Notes: generated from the sequence alone by a model not told the origin. DNA of 64,000 bases from Larix kaempferi (GCA_027924585.1 BSBM01000461.1:4338501-4402500); one strand, 5' to 3'; counted from the stretch's first letter, positions 10,237 to 22,469 are shown. Program-made: numbers and translations.

Positions 10237-12166
10237 CCCTGTTGTCAAGTTGTTCTTACTTAATTCATGTCCATTTTTTACTTGTGCTAGTATGGAAGGG
10301 TCTCCACGACCTTCTTGATAGAAAGTCTTCTCTCATTAACTTCAACTCATTATTTTGAGAGATGAACTTAGAGTTAGTAGCACCTAAGTGATTGATTTCA
10401 TAATTGATAGGTTATTCTATGATGAACAAATGAAGGTTCATCATTGGTCATTGACTGAGTGGTTTCCTCTGTGTATGGTGGAAAGGAATCTATTACATAG
10501 TGGGACTTTTGCTATACCTTGGATTCCATTTTCAGCATTGGTGAAATTCCTCGCTTCTGTCAAAACCTTTCATTATTGGTTATTACTCAGAGGGTTTTTC
10601 TCATGCACTATTTACATCTAGTGCATGTAAGAGATGTAATCGATAATGTGTTCATTCAAACTCTTGTCCATAACCTTTAACTCAAACCATGTTCTTGATA
10701 CTCACTTGTGTTGGTTGTCGAGGCATGCCTTATTGGCATCCTCCCTGTAGATCTCATCATATCGACATCATATCATTTTCTATGGGAGTGAGATTTAAAT
10801 ACCTTTAAAGTACCTTGGGGGTTGTAGTAATCAGTGGCAAGATTTCTTTCTATTGACAATGTGAATTTATTAATGTCCCCTACTTGATAGATTTTATCAT
10901 CGTTCAACATCAACACATATATTTACACTTACTGAAATTATTATGTACATTGGCACCCATTATCATTATTAGTGAGTTGTCTTGCATTTGTTAATGGTAT
11001 AAATTAATGACCAACAATCAAATGGTTTCTCCCATGTTCGACTTCAGATAATTTATTCACATGGTGAAGATTCATACAGTAAATGGATTTGGATTGGATA
11101 CATTGGGTTGTGGTAGCATATTCCTTCTATTTTGCTTCCCAAGTACCACCAACCTACATGGCATTGCTACTATGTTGGAGGACTAACTTTTGATCACTTT
11201 AATTATCAAATGTTTTCATGATGCATAACGAGACATATTTCCACTTTGTATTTGTTAATGAATATGATCTTCATTTGAAATGGATCCATTGTGTATCTTT
11301 TCATGGCCATTATTTTGCATTGTATTTCATGAATCCATATTGTACTTGATTCGATGGCCATGCTTGTCTTCCCACTTGAGCATGGGTATGCCCGGCTCAC
11401 GGAAGAGAGTAATCTAATAGTTTTTTTTTGTCTATAAAGTCTTTATGATCCAAATTTTGGTACAATCCACTTGGTCCCACTTATCAAAGTCCTCGCTCTT
11501 TATTATGCATTTCGATCATCAACACTCCTTCTAACATCATACGTTAAGGGGGAATCTATTATATTTGTTCCTCCTGCCCAATAATAAGTTGTGGACCAAA
11601 GCATTGGTAGTTATAGTACTACTATTCTCTACAAGCACTATTTAGAAACTAATTTTTGGCATTTATATATGCGTCTTTTGCAAAGGAAAGGAGCATATAT
11701 ACACACCTTTCCCAAAGGTCTTGCATATATACACCCATTTTCCTCTTGCCAGAAGTGTATGCATTGGAAAATGGGTAAAAAAAATAATTAAAACATGTTT
11801 TGCACATGCCCATGAGTGGATATACAAGTTTTCCTAAGACCTAACTAATATTTCCAATTACCTTAACATTGTAAATCTATGTGTTGGAGAAGATAAGGCA
11901 AGAAATAATTAGAGAACCCTTATGCTAGAAGTTTGTAGAGAGGTTTTGGATTTTTATCATTCTTTTATTCTATAGAAATCTGTGTTCCTAAATGTGAGTG
12001 ATTTGCTCACTCAAGGGATCTAAATCTTCAAATATTTTTCATAGCAAAGATTCTTGAAGCAAAGTCAATGTAATAAGTGGTCTAGGTTAGAGAAGTTAAT
12101 GTGATAAGTGGTCCAAGTTAGAGGAATCCATGTTTTTGTGACAAAAATGTCGGTAGCAAAATTATC
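10237..12166 (+). mobile_element. Gypsy fragment F2: 3' noncoding region plus LTR-like end
   Basis: The same order of motifs as F1 is seen: GTGTATGGTGGAAAGGAATC, TTACATCTAGTGCATGTAA, TACCTTGGGGGTTGTAG, CCCCTACTTGATAGA, then the purine run TTAAGGGGGA (11,544-11,553) and an LTR-like part from about 11,557 to 12,166. It is closer to F4 than to F1 or F3. No gag or pol sequence is present. The block GCATATATACACACCTTTCCC near 11,691, single here, is the unit expanded into a minisatellite at 59,572 in copy 2. Confidence 0.65.
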
Positions 12167-12379
12167 AAGTATAACTATTTTTTATCTTTCTATTAATATA
12201 AAGATCTATCTTCTAGCCTTTTAAAGAAGTTTAGACAAGAAGGAGGCCCACCATCCATGCCTAGGAGGGATGCAAGATAGAGAGGATTTAGGGCTCTGTC
12301 TCACTCACATGAATGCACTACATACATTATGAAATTCAATCTTAGGTTTCTTCTAACTGTTTTAGTAAAAGTAAGTGTT
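12167..12379. other. Duplicated spacer with one unit of the 52-bp minisatellite
   Basis: AT-rich spacer shared with copy 2. It holds one divergent unit (ATCTTCTAGCCTTTTAAAG, near 12,208) of the 52-bp motif present four times at 60,193-60,400. No gene is seen. Confidence 0.5.
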
Positions 12380-12640
12380 ATTGCACCCAGAGAAGAGGTG
12401 CTCTACAACCTAGTATGTGGGAGATGTTGTAACTTTGTTCCTAATAAAATAATTAAAAAAATTCAAATCATGTTCCTTTATAAACTAAAACTTAAAACTT
12501 AAACCCCGATCTATCAATCAAGAGAGATCAAATTTCTTGAGTTTAAATTTAAAAAAAGAAATACACCTCACGAAATTGGATCCCTCTCTGTGCTTGATAG
12601 ATACGGGTTTAAGATGAATCTATGTTGGATTATATCAATT
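12380..12640. repeat. About 260-bp module, inverted and relocated relative to copy 2
   Basis: This runs from GAGGTGCTCTACAACCTAG through GATCTATCAATCAAGAGAG to GGATCCCTCTC. The reverse complement of the same string of motifs occurs at 60,981-61,208 in copy 2, while copy 2 lacks the module at the position equivalent to this one (near 60,533). A related direct-orientation module lies at about 12,850-12,950. No coding potential. Confidence 0.6.
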
Positions 12641-13104
12641 TTTAATTAACTTATAACATTATTAATATTTATTAAAAGTATGTTATTTTTAATATAAATG
12701 TTACATAACTGATAATATTTGCACATGACTACAGTGAATGATAGTGGACTCTCTTGTCTATACATTGTAAAATTGTAATTATTGAAAATTTAAATATATG
12801 TTTACTTGTAAAATAAAAAATTATGAAAAGTAAATAAAAAAATCTACCTTTACCTAAAAAAAATTAAAACTTAAACCTAAATATATCAAACAAAAGAGGA
12901 TCAAATTTCTTAAGTTTAAGATTAAGAAAAATTACACCTAGATCTATGGCATTTAGGATAACTTAGATCCAAATCCTAGGCTCTATCAAGGCCCAGATGG
13001 ATCAAATTTCCCGAGGTGCAAACCTCTCCTTGAATAGCTCCTTGAGTGCAATACGTGAGCCACCTAATCCTAAGCTCTAAAGTCTCTAGTTTAAGTCTCA
13101 TATT
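12641..13104. other. AT-rich intergenic DNA
   Basis: Contains the related module at 12,850-12,950 (AAACTTAAACC, AGAGGATCAAATTTCTTAAG), also found in direct orientation near 60,850-60,930. Nothing resembling a gene is visible. Confidence 0.4.
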
Positions 13105-13250
13105 TACTTTTTACTTTGTATTATTTTTTTTTGTTTATGGCCCACATAATATTTATTACTTTTTATTTTGTATTATTCTTTTTTGTTTACTTTGTAGTTT
13201 GTATTATTTTTTTTGTTTACTTTTTACTTTGTATTAATTTTTTTTTGTTT
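13105..13250. repeat. T-rich degenerate tandem repeat
   Basis: Four imperfect repeats of a roughly 40-bp T-rich unit built around TTTACTTTGTATTATTTTTT, with the intervening TTGTTTAC recurring. It is low in complexity and shows no coding sense. Copy 2 has no equivalent expansion. Confidence 0.65.
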
Positions 13251-13973
13251 ACCCACCAAAATAATCATTTCTTTAAACCAATTTTTTAACCAATCTTATC
13301 AAAATCACATCTGAAAATTTCAATTTATATAATTCAACAATTTCAATAATCACAGTGATCTTTCTTAGACTAATGACATATTTTAAGACTAACAAAATCG
13401 CCTTAGCCGGTATTTTAAGACCATTGACAACCTATATGCTCAATACAAATATCCTTTCTTATATGTTCTTGGCTTAAGAAGAGGATTAACGCCCAACCTG
13501 TCAATTATATCACTGGAGATATTTCACCCAAACTGTGAAGCCTGTGCCGTGGATGCACATACCTGTTTTTACTGGTTTTCAAACGACAATATGTCTTCAA
13601 TCGATCCATCCATCACTTTATTAACAGGTTTTCTGCACGTTCTGTTGATAAAGTTTTTCTGATAAAGTGAACCATCCTTTCCAAGCTGTGCATTTGTCGC
13701 TTTGTGCTTTGTTTCTGCTCAATACCTTGTCGCTTTGTCCTTTGTATCTGCTCGATGCCAGAATCTTGAATTTTATTTTATTTTTCTCGTTTCAAGATAT
13801 TTGTATGTAATTTATTAACAGTAAAAAGGAATTTTGAAAGCAATCTAATTGTACTTACACGCCAGCATTCAAAATATCTTAGTTTTTAAGAAATTTACAG
13901 AAGGGCAACTTACAGGTACATTGCAATATCGTCTATCCAAGAAACAAAACTTGTGTATTCTTAAAAAAAACTG
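13251..13973. repeat. KFB downstream flank, copy 1
   Basis: This corresponds to 61,230-62,266 downstream of KFB copy 2, with about 360 bp missing between the two halves (the join is near 13,410-13,425). Conserved stretches include CATCACTTTATTAACAGG and TGCACGTTCTGTTGATAAAG. It could be 3' flank or distal regulatory DNA of the KFB gene. No open reading frame of note. Confidence 0.6.
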
Positions 13974-14527
13974 TTTCAAAAAAGTTTTTTTCTTTTTGTT
14001 TCATCGAAAAATTTATCTTACTATTAATAATGCGAAATAATAAATGTTCCACATGTCAAGAAATACACAGAAAATCTGTCCAGCATAGTAGCAGTAAATA
14101 TTACAACCCATGGGCATAGGATAAACCTGTCCCATAATAACTGAGAGTCAAATATGTCATAAAGTGCGAAAATACCAGCCTGTAAGACGCAATAATACAT
14201 GTAAAAACAGTGCATAAACAAAGCTGCATAGAGTCCAAGCTCCTCAGAACCATAAGATCAAAAGTATAATACTGTCACAGTGTGGATCGGCCCAAGCACA
14301 CAGCCACATCCATCATAAAACATCAAAAACTGTCACATCCATGGGTGATATGACCAAAAGATAAACATCCCCAAAAATAGATAGTGCCGCAGCAGTGACC
14401 GAATCAACAAGTAGTTGATGGAGAAAATACCTATAAACCTGCACAATGATATATTAACGCAAATAAAATATATATATACCACATGAGAAACCAAAAACCT
14501 CCTAACAGGTGTGTCGAGCAAAGAGAC

Positions 14528-17500
14528 TCAAGACCAATGCATGTCAATAGTGCCACGGGAGAAAAGAAGGTCCCCCCTCCACTCCTCCCACCGAATGATC
14601 CCCACCGGAGAGGTCAAAGCCAACTTTGAGAGCTGGTCAGCCTCCATGTTCACCTCACGAAAAATATGACAAAAGTGAGTATGATCAAATTCATTGATAA
14701 GATTCCTGACTCATGGGGGGTTCACTAGAACGAAATATAATATCACGTTCATTCATATTGCGGTATTAAATATTTATGAAAACCTAAAAATTATATTGCT
14801 TATATATTAAGGGGTAAAGGGTTTTTTTATTTAATGTAAAAATACAAAAATACTTTGGGGTCTTTTTTATATGGGCGAGCTGACAAATATACCACCAAAT
14901 GGAGATGGTGGGATCATGACTAGAAGAGAAATCAGGTTGAGGCAAGGCTCGGGCTTACCAGTATGCAGGGAAATCACGTCTAGAGGCCTGCTTGAGGCCA
15001 GGGATTTCGTCGTGAAGTGGGTTTCCAGTTGATCATAGTCGAGAGACAGTGATCATTGACAGCCAATTGTTACTAATAGCACTCATCCAATTGTTACCTA
15101 TAGCCTTGGGATGCTCTAAGACTCCAGGTCCTGTCATAGGCCCTCGATAGGCCTTGGGGACTTGAATACCCAACCACTCATGCCTATTACAAGCCTTGAG
15201 AGGTTTAGTCAGCCTCCTAGAGCTTGTTATAGGCCCTCGGGGTTGGGATACCTATCCCACAACAGGCTTAGTCAGTGATTGGGGAGCTGCAACATGCAAT
15301 CTAAATGTTGTACTATGTGCATTGGCTCTAGTGACATACAAGGAGTAATCTCCTATATCTTCATTAGACCATTAGATGTTGCAAATCATAATGATATGTG
15401 GTTGAGTAATTACATTGTGGGTGAAGTAATGTGCATCCACAATATACATTGAAAGAGCAAGGTTCATTGTAGAATGCATGTGGGCTCATAAGAGGGGTAT
15501 CATATCAATATACTAAGTAGAAATATAAAGGGGTATAAAAAGTTTTAATGAAAAAATTGATACATACAATATCTAGTGAAAATAGGGGTTTTTTAAATTG
15601 GGAAGGCATACTGGGAGGGGGTTAAAAACAACGATTTTGGAAGGCAGTTTCCAATATTTAGTGAAATTAGGGGTATTGTTTCATATGCCACGAACGAACG
15701 TGCTATGATAGCAGTTTATTGAGTGAAGCCCCCGTGTCCTGACTGCCACCAACCAAAAGAAAAGGAGAGTAACATTACCTTGAGTGGAGTAGTACCCAAA
15801 GCCCAGGAGATAATGGATGATGAGTCACCCAGAATCACAAGTGATGATATCTTCCTGGAACGAGCAAAATACAAGAGGAGCCAAAGAGCACACAGTTCAC
15901 TGCGAGTGTTGGATCCGGGCCCCAGATTTAATTGGATACGAAAATAACAATTAGTAGACAGATGTAGCATTGCACCGGCACCACACACACTAGGACATCC
16001 AGCAACACCACCATCAAAAAAACCACAGGGGTATACCAAGACCGGAGGGGTCAAACGTCAGCTATGATTCATCTGGATTTTATGAGGTCGTCCCCTACCA
16101 TGATCAGATTGTGAAATATACTCCTTATAGGAAGCAATGATGCGTCCACAAATCCACTCCGAATGTGGAATAGTGCCCTCAAAAATTAGGGAGTTACGAG
16201 CCTTCCAAACTTCCCACAGCATAAAACACGGTAGCTCCATCTTGGAGAAAGAATGTCGGATCCAGGAGCCAAGGCTTTCAATAAGTGAAGTGGGCTGCCA
16301 TATAATCTGTAAACCAGAAGAGATAGCAATATTTTTCCAAAGTTCGTGAATGAAAGAACATGAAGCGAAGAGGTGATTGACTGATTCACCTTGAAGGCAG
16401 CAGAAAGGGCACCATCCAGGACCAACGAAGCCACAGATTATCCCATGTGAGGATTCTGTTGCTCAATGCTAGCCAAATGAAACATTTAATTTTTAATGGG
16501 AGAGCAAGTTTCCAAATCTTTTGATGCCACTAGCGATTCTCATGTTGAACATCAGCAAATGATGAAGCATACGCAAGCTTTGCAATCACCGAACCATGAG
16601 CCACATCCCACAACCAGACCAGCCGATCAGGGATCTCAGAGAGTTGTATATTAGCATGACAAAAGGCGCTTATATAATCAATCCATTCCTTCCCCAGAGT
16701 ACCATAAAGTCCCAACTGAGGCGCAGATATCCATTTAGTGCCAACACCGCCAATCGGGCAAGCTGCATGAGCCAGTGAAACGAAACCCTTTGCCCGGAGA
16801 AAAGACATCAAAGCAGGTGACAGAAGAAAAGTAGTGGATCCCCCCAGAATGGGATCTAAACCCAGCCTTATCTCCCGACCATTACCAGGCACCCACGAGA
16901 GCCATTGGGAAATGGTATTAAAAGACCCCAAGACCATTCCATATGTTTGATACCCCAGATGTCGAAGGCTGACCCAATCTAAACCAATCAACCACCCGAG
17001 TATGTTTTAAATACTTTGCCCGAATGATCTTGCCCCACACAGAATCAACGAAAAGGGCCCTCCAAAGACTCTTTGCATGAAGGGCATTCACAAAATAGTC
17101 CATGTGTTTGATATCCCATCCCCCCAGGTCCCAGGGAAGAGCCAAAGAAGTCCATTTGATCAAGTGATATTTTCCAATATCCACCCCACTCGACCATAAG
17201 AAACTGAAAAAATTCCTGCGGATAAGTCGAATAATAGTCTTTGGTATTTTATTGAGTGAGAACCAATAGACCCCCAGATTCTGCAATACCGCTTTAGCCA
17301 GAGTGAGTCTACCACCCATAGACAAATGTCACATGCTCCAATGACCAATCCTTAAGTAAAACGCCTTAGTATCCAAGACCAATCATTTAACAAATAATTC
17401 GATGGTTTGACAAAATATCCCAGATATTTTGTGCCACCCTCCAAATCCATGAAAACTAGAGGTAATATCCTGTCGATCGACTGAACCACATCAATCTCCA

Positions 17501-18467
17501 TTAAGTGTTTTAAGAAATGAGATTTATGCAAGCTGATAACCATACCTGAACCGAACAGAAGAAATCCAGAATTTTCTTATATTGTATCCATTCAGCAAGT
17601 ATACCTAAGCCGAAGAGCATGACGTTGTCCACAAAGAGTGAGTGAGTAACAGATATACTAGTGGTAACTTTGATACCCACAATGGATCCCTCACATTTAG
17701 CCTTGTGAATAGTAAGACTCAAGCCTTCAATAATCAACAAGAACAAGAGGGGTGAGAGGGGGCATCCCTGTCGAAGACCCCTGGAGGCCTTAAAAAAATT
17801 GGTCGGCTAACCATTAATGAGCACAACAAAGTTTACTGCAGAGACACATGCCATAATCCATTTCATCACCTTCCAGGGTAGTTTGATTTGTATCAAAATC
17901 AATCTAAGCATATTCTAGTCAACACGATCATAAGCCTTCACCAAATCCAATTGAAGGATAAGGGCATCCATTTTCTTTTGTTTAATACTATGAAAGACCT
18001 CTTGTGCCACCCCCTCCGCATCAAGGATCTACCAGCCATCCAAAAAACCAAACTGTTCCATAGAAATGTGACGCGAGAGAATCGACTTGATTCAAACAGT
18101 AATAATCTTGGAGATAATCTTGTAGACCAGATTACACAAGGCAATTGGCCGAAACTCATTAAAATTCTTTGGATGTGAAGTTTTTGGAATGAGAGTCAAG
18201 TAGGTGGTATTGAGAGCCCCAGAAACCAATCCCATGTGCCGAGACTCATCCACAACATCCCGAATGTCCTCTCCCATAATGTCAAAAAAGTAAAGGAACA
18301 ATTACATCGTCCACCCATCTGGTCCAGGAGATTTGTCCTTAGCAAAACCCCTTAAAATGTTTTCTGTTTCCACCAGGGTAACAACCTCAAAAATATTGTC
18401 CCCCTCTACTTCATTGAACATTCTTGGGTATTCCTTAATAATCTTGAATTGTTCAACCAGTGAGGTA
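14528..18467 (-). pseudogene. LINE ORF2 remnant: reverse transcriptase, zf-RVT and RNase H
   Basis: On the minus strand, from right to left: an RT start with TLIPKTSHPKNFNEFRPIAL (18,301-18,092), a palm motif FVDN where FADD or FVDD is expected (about 17,620), and the thumb/connector region with GGRLTLAKAVLQ (17,325-16,918). Then follow the zf-RVT region (16,434-16,186) and an RNase H domain with FDGG, RSELCALW and LGDSS (16,054-15,745). After the hAT insertion RNase H continues with FCHIFREVNMEAD and ends at a TGA at 14,528-14,530. Several stops and frameshifts make it nonfunctional. Plant L1 elements commonly carry this RNase H. Confidence 0.85.
14712..15736. mobile_element. Non-autonomous hAT element (hAT-2), 1,025 bp
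   Basis: The termini are CATGGGGGGTTCACT and the inverse of CACGGGGGCTTCACT, flanked by an exact 8-bp duplication TCCTGACT at 14,704-14,711 and 15,737-15,744. That TSD length plus CA-starting inverted ends place it in hAT. Subterminal similarity (CACGTTCATTCATA against CACGTTCGTTCGTG) extends the inverted repeat. Its right third resembles hAT-1. No transposase frame is visible. It splits the LINE's RNase H domain, so it is younger than the LINE. Confidence 0.85.
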
Positions 18468-18478
18468 TTTCAAAAAAG

Positions 18479-18741
18479 CTATGCGCGCTTCCGAATAGAA
18501 CTCGAAACCGGAAACACATAAATAGAAACTACAATAACATATATTTGATCACCTGTAATCCAATAATAATAATAATGGGAGAATCAGTGGATACAATATG
18601 GCCTTCTAGAAATCTTAGTCATTCTTCATCCCAGTGTAGCAGCACCAAACTGTGGTATTCACAACTTTACAGTGGAATCTCCAGCTTTCTACTTAATGCC
18701 AATAATTCCAAAACTACAGTTACTACAGAGTGAACAAATCC
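18479..18741. other. 3' flank of KFB copy 1
   Basis: Starts CTATGCGCGCTTCC at the LINE edge and corresponds to 62,278-62,541. It probably holds the 3' untranslated region of the minus-strand KFB gene. A near-duplicated string CTACAGTTACT(A/G)CAGA occurs twice just past the stop codon. I cannot place a polyadenylation site with confidence. Confidence 0.5.
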
Positions 18742-19827
18742 CTACATCTCTACAGTTACTGCAGACTGAACAAATCCCATAAAATCGCGTGACCTCTCAA
18801 TGGGAACCCACTTTCTGGAGTGGTCGGACATGTAACACAACTGTTCACTTCCACTATAAGCAGAACCCCTAATAAATAGCCTATCATGCCACACTGCGGC
18901 ACAGGTAACAACATTTATATGTTCAGGAAAAGTTGCCACCACTTCCCAAACATTCTCCTTACTGTTATATCGCATCACTTGTTGGTTATGGAAAGAATAC
19001 AAGTGCCCCCCAATAGCTACATACGACATGGGGCATCCCCCAATGCTCCACATATTCTCCACTCTGTTCCAAATCTGTGTATTGGGGTCAAATACTTCCG
19101 CACTCCTCTCGAATCGACCATGCGACTTCGTGGCATACCCGCTTATCACAGTGAATTTTCCATCCATGAACATGCCCCGGCATTCGTCTCGCTCTTGGCT
19201 CATTGGAGGTAGAACATTCCACTTGTCGTGTTTAACATCATAAGTCTCTGCTGCTCGCAGAGTGTTTTTATTGTAGTCATGTCCTCCGACAACATAAATA
19301 AGTCCATCGGGAGAAACAGAGCAGGCGAACAAGGATCGAACCCTTGGCATATCGGCTCCCCGACGCCATGTACAGAACAAGAAATCATAGATAAAAACAT
19401 AATTCATTGCCTCCCAGCGGAAGGGATGCCAACCCCCAATCACAACCAGTTTCTGATCCAACCAAACGCACTGACAAAAGAGGGGAGTCCCATCCGAAAA
19501 CTAGGGAATTAAAGGGAGACTATCCCAGGCATTGTTCAGAGGGTCGTATAGAGTTAGCCCATAAGCGGGCGCTCCCTGTCGCTTATCCATATCCGACTTT
19601 CCATGAGGAATAGCCTGAACTAGGCATATCAATTGCTCGCTCATTCCAGAGATCTTTCCGTCCTCATAGAACTGAGGGCTACTCAGCATAGCTTCCCAGC
19701 TTCTACACACAGCTTTGAGTTTCTTGTGCGATTTGTAAGATACTCTGAGCAAGAACTGTCGACCGATTTCATGTGGGAGGTTCAGTATAGCAACCTCCAT
19801 TTCAATTCCACTAAGAGCCATGTTCAC
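18742..19827 (-). pseudogene. F-box/kelch-repeat protein, At1g15670/At1g80440-like, copy 1, with one premature stop
   Basis: This is a 361-residue reading frame from ATG at 19,827 to a stop at 18,742, broken only by TAG at 19,501-19,503 (codon 109, CAG in copy 2). The N-terminal F-box (about residues 16-50) has LPHEIG, LLRVSYKSHKKLK and VCRSWE. Kelch repeats follow, with VVIGGWHP, FIYDF, RGADMP, RSLFAC, YVVGGHDYNKNTLRAAETYD, MSQERDEC and GRFERSAEVFDP. Relatives in this family are SCF adaptors that bring targets such as phenylalanine ammonia-lyase or type-B response regulators to ubiquitination; which target applies here cannot be told. It has no introns, which is usual for the family, and the length is normal. 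A downstream ATG (19,461) could restart after the stop but would lack the F-box. Confidence 0.9.
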
Positions 19828-19917
19828 AGAGTAAACGCAAACTGGTGAACGATGCCCAAAACGAAATGAGTATATGAGCAGCCACGAGCCTGTGAGTTAT
19901 GACCAAAAAAATGAAAT

Positions 19918-20070
19918 GAATGTTAGGGGCAAATAATTAGAGACGAATCACCCAAAAACTTTCAAAATGATTGTTAGGAGTACATAGTTAGAGAAGAATC
20001 ACCCAAAAACTTTCAAAATGAATGTTAGGAGTACATAATTAGAGATGAATTACCCAAAAACCTTCCAAGG
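19918..20070. repeat. Three 51-bp tandem repeats upstream of KFB copy 1
   Basis: Units start at 19,918, 19,969 and 20,020, each with the pattern GTTAGG, AATTAGAGA, GAATCACCC, AAAAAC. They lie between the KFB start codon and the TATA-like sequence, so they would fall in the 5' leader or proximal promoter. Copy 2 has a rearranged version at 63,726-63,887. Confidence 0.8.
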
Positions 20071-20090
20071 ATGAGAAAAAGTGCATATCC

Positions 20091-20098
20091 TATATAAA
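20091..20098 (-). promoter_or_regulatory. Possible TATA box for KFB copy 1
   Basis: The plus-strand TATATAAA reads TTTATATA on the minus strand, 264 bp upstream of the KFB ATG. It is conserved at 63,905 in copy 2. The sequence is nearly palindromic and could serve either direction, so this is tentative. Confidence 0.4.
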
Positions 20099-20317
20099 GC
20101 AAAAGTAATGTAATTAAGATGGAGAGAGAGGATTTAAAGATGTGTGGTCAGATAAGTAATGGAATTAGGATGAAAGAATGGAGAGATTGTGTTGTGCAAG
20201 TGCATATAAAGATGTGTAGTAAGTAGGCACAATGGCATTTACAATTAAGAGTGGCCCATGAGTTTGTTTTTAAACTTGTAATAAAAGTATAATGAAATAA
20301 AGTATAATGAGATGGAA
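20099..20317. other. KFB upstream flank, end of duplicated block copy 1
   Basis: AT-rich upstream DNA of the KFB gene. It includes a repeated short motif GATGTGTGGTC and GATGTGTAGTAAG. The gypsy fragment F3 appears to start at about 20,318, so the junction between tandem copies lies close to here. No gene is seen. Confidence 0.45.
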
Positions 20318-20374
20318 TTAGAGTCGGTATCACCTAGGGGACTACTTTCATCATTGGTAGGTTATTCTATGCTC
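20318..20374 (+). mobile_element. Left end of gypsy fragment F3, cut off by copia B
   Basis: The end of this piece, GGTAGGTTATTCTATG, matches F2 near 10,409-10,424. It resumes at 32,479 after copia B. F2 and F4 show the uninterrupted site (TTCTATGATGAACAAATG). Confidence 0.75.
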
Positions 20375-21067
20375 TGTTAGAATATTAAAAACCCATTTTA
20401 AATTTAGGATATAAAGTACTAATCATTTTGATACGTTCCTAGGTATTTTGACTAGGTAGTTGGACATCTATTACCTCTTTAGGCTCACATTTTCCTTCAT
20501 TATCTATATGAACGCACTTAGAAAGATTCTAGATAAGATTCTACTACTTTTATGACTATCCTAAATTAGTAAGAGTGGTTCCATTCCTTTACACAGTTTT
20601 GTCCTATTTTTTCTACTTTTCAATGGATAAAGATAAAGCTAGGCACCCTCATTAACTTGGAAAGTTGTCTTCTTTTTGGAAAATTCATCCTCCATCTTTT
20701 TCTCTCCAAATTCCATGATATTTTTCCCTTTTCATCACTCATTAGCTTCCATAACTATTTTTTCTAATTTGTGAGGTCCTTAACTAATTTGGAAAGTGAT
20801 TTTGCCACCTTGGGGTTTTTTAGCTTTTAGGAAGCCTTCCTTTTGTGAGATTTTCAAAATTGCTTCCAAGGCATTCAAATTCTCTCTCAAATATGTATTA
20901 TATATTTTATTCATATTGTTGAATAATACAGAGATGATATTTACATCGATTGAGTTCTGTCTCTCATGATTATGCTTCAATATTTGTTCTTATGTTCTCA
21001 ATATCTCTAAATAAATTCTTGTGATGACTTATTTGCTTCTAGATCCTAGCTTATTAGAATTCCTATA
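20375..21067 (+). repeat. Copia B 5' LTR
   Basis: 693 bp, from TGTTAGAATATT to AATTCCTATA; the final dinucleotide is TA where CA is expected, and the 3' copy keeps CA. It closely matches 31,756-32,446. Confidence 0.9.
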
Positions 21068-21079
21068 TGGTATCATAGC
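21068..21079 (+). promoter_or_regulatory. Primer binding site of copia B
   Basis: TGGTATCATAGC directly follows the LTR and matches the initiator tRNA-Met type site (TGGTATCAGAGC) at 11 of 12 positions. The intact form occurs at the far end of the element (32,447). Confidence 0.85.
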
Positions 21080-21542
21080 TTGGGGAGCTCTTGATCAAAT
21101 TATTCTTCCAATATAAGATTTCAGGGAGTTTGTTTTGCAGGTACTGAAGATCAAATGCCATAAATCTATTGTTGAAGAAGAACTCAGATCTTTCCATCTC
21201 TCATCATTATTCTCCTCTCGTACTTCATATATTGGGGATCCTTTTCTAGTCATTGGTGTGTAAGATGGCCATCTAATGGTTATTTGGAATTCCAGTATAT
21301 AGTGTGAGGTTGTTAGTTGCACTTTCACTTCCACTGTCCAAGCTCCTGCCAGTTCCTACAAGGTTGCTAGCACAATTCCTCAAGAAGTTAGAGACACCTC
21401 ATTGTTCTCTCATATGTATTCTAATTCGAATTTTGAAGATCATCAACGATTTTTTGCAGCTCATACACACTCAAAACCTCTCTTTGGTTTGGTTTTTGGT
21501 GTTCCATTGGATGCTATAGAGGCATAATTACAGTTTGGAGTG
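21080..21542 (+). other. Left internal part of copia B
   Basis: Short noncoding interior up to the insertion point of gypsy A. With 31,365-31,744 it makes up the whole interior of B. No gag-like frame could be identified. Confidence 0.6.
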
Positions 21543-22465
21543 TGTTACAACGTAATCTTCCACCCTATGAGCATCAGCATTTTTTGGCCTGTAGGATCCA
21601 TTTCACCGACTCAGATCCACTTATATCCTTCAGAGATACTATTTTGCCCTATTTTTATTCCTACCCGCATGTTGCATCATTATAGAATGCATACCTGCGA
21701 GTTGCATCCCTATAGCCTGCGGGTATCAAGTAAAATGGTAAAAATCACTAGTTTATTACTTTTTACTCCCAAAAAGAGGTCATTGGGTTACCTTTGGCTC
21801 TCCATCTTCCCGCGTAATGCCTCGATGTGTCCTTTCACCTACCTTTGAGAGGACTATATATTGAGCACATATGGCTTATGGATGGGAGGAGAAAAGAAGA
21901 GCAAGAGAACTCTAGTGGATTTTTTCCCTATCTTGAGTCTACACTCATTGATCCTTGTAGTTGTGAACCCTTTATGTTCACCTTCTAAACTCCTATCTAG
22001 TTTGAGTTTTCCATTCATGGAGGATTGAAGTGGTGGAGGCAAAAGTGGATTGATCCAGATCTTGGTTCAGATTGGTTGCCAGCAAGAGGTCGTATCACTT
22101 TGTACTTCTTCTTGTTTATTAATAGAAATATTCATATTCTCGTCCATTAATGTTGTAAATGTTGTTTATCTTACATTGGGTTGCATTTACTTGTTATATC
22201 ATGGGCTATTGATGATGTTAATTCCATTTATATATTATATGTACTTGTTGTATATTGGTTGTCAAGACTAATTTGCAGATTCAAGTGCATGGATTGAAAA
22301 GCTCCAACGGGGATCTACATCAAACGTTTGGATCGAGGTTGGCTATCTTCTTCCTTATCTTAGCATTGTCATTTATATAGCATAGTTCTGGGAATTGAGT
22401 TGATTTCTGGTAGTCATCTGTCTATTGTGGTACACCCCAAGCCATAGTAAGTTTTCTCCAATACA
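21543..22465 (+). repeat. Gypsy A 5' LTR
   Basis: 923 bp. Contains the inverted pair TACCCGCA (21,662-21,669) and TGCGGGTA (21,718-21,725), which can form an 8-bp stem, and short copies of GTTGCATC between them. Related ACCCGC motifs recur in the leader after the primer site. Confidence 0.9.
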
Positions 22466-22469
22466 GAAA

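Larger units (their letters stand above)
13985..18467 (-). mobile_element. 5'-truncated LINE (L1-like) with 11-bp target duplication
   Basis: The element is flanked by TTTCAAAAAAG at 13,974-13,984 and 18,468-18,478. Its left edge starts with a T-rich run (the poly(A) tail read on the minus strand), so it is inserted in minus orientation. Copy 2 shows the empty site as TTTCAAAGAAG at 62,267-62,277. The right edge falls inside the reverse transcriptase, so the endonuclease and ORF1 are missing, which is typical of incomplete target-primed reverse transcription. The 3' untranslated part is 13,985-14,527. A hAT element (14,712-15,736) is inserted in its RNase H region. Confidence 0.9.

Noticed and set aside
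18886-19212. Plus-strand frames of 71-108 codons opposite the KFB gene (and their counterparts near 63,002-63,346)
   Set aside because: Antisense shadows of the KFB coding sequence, which has clear family motifs on the minus strand.
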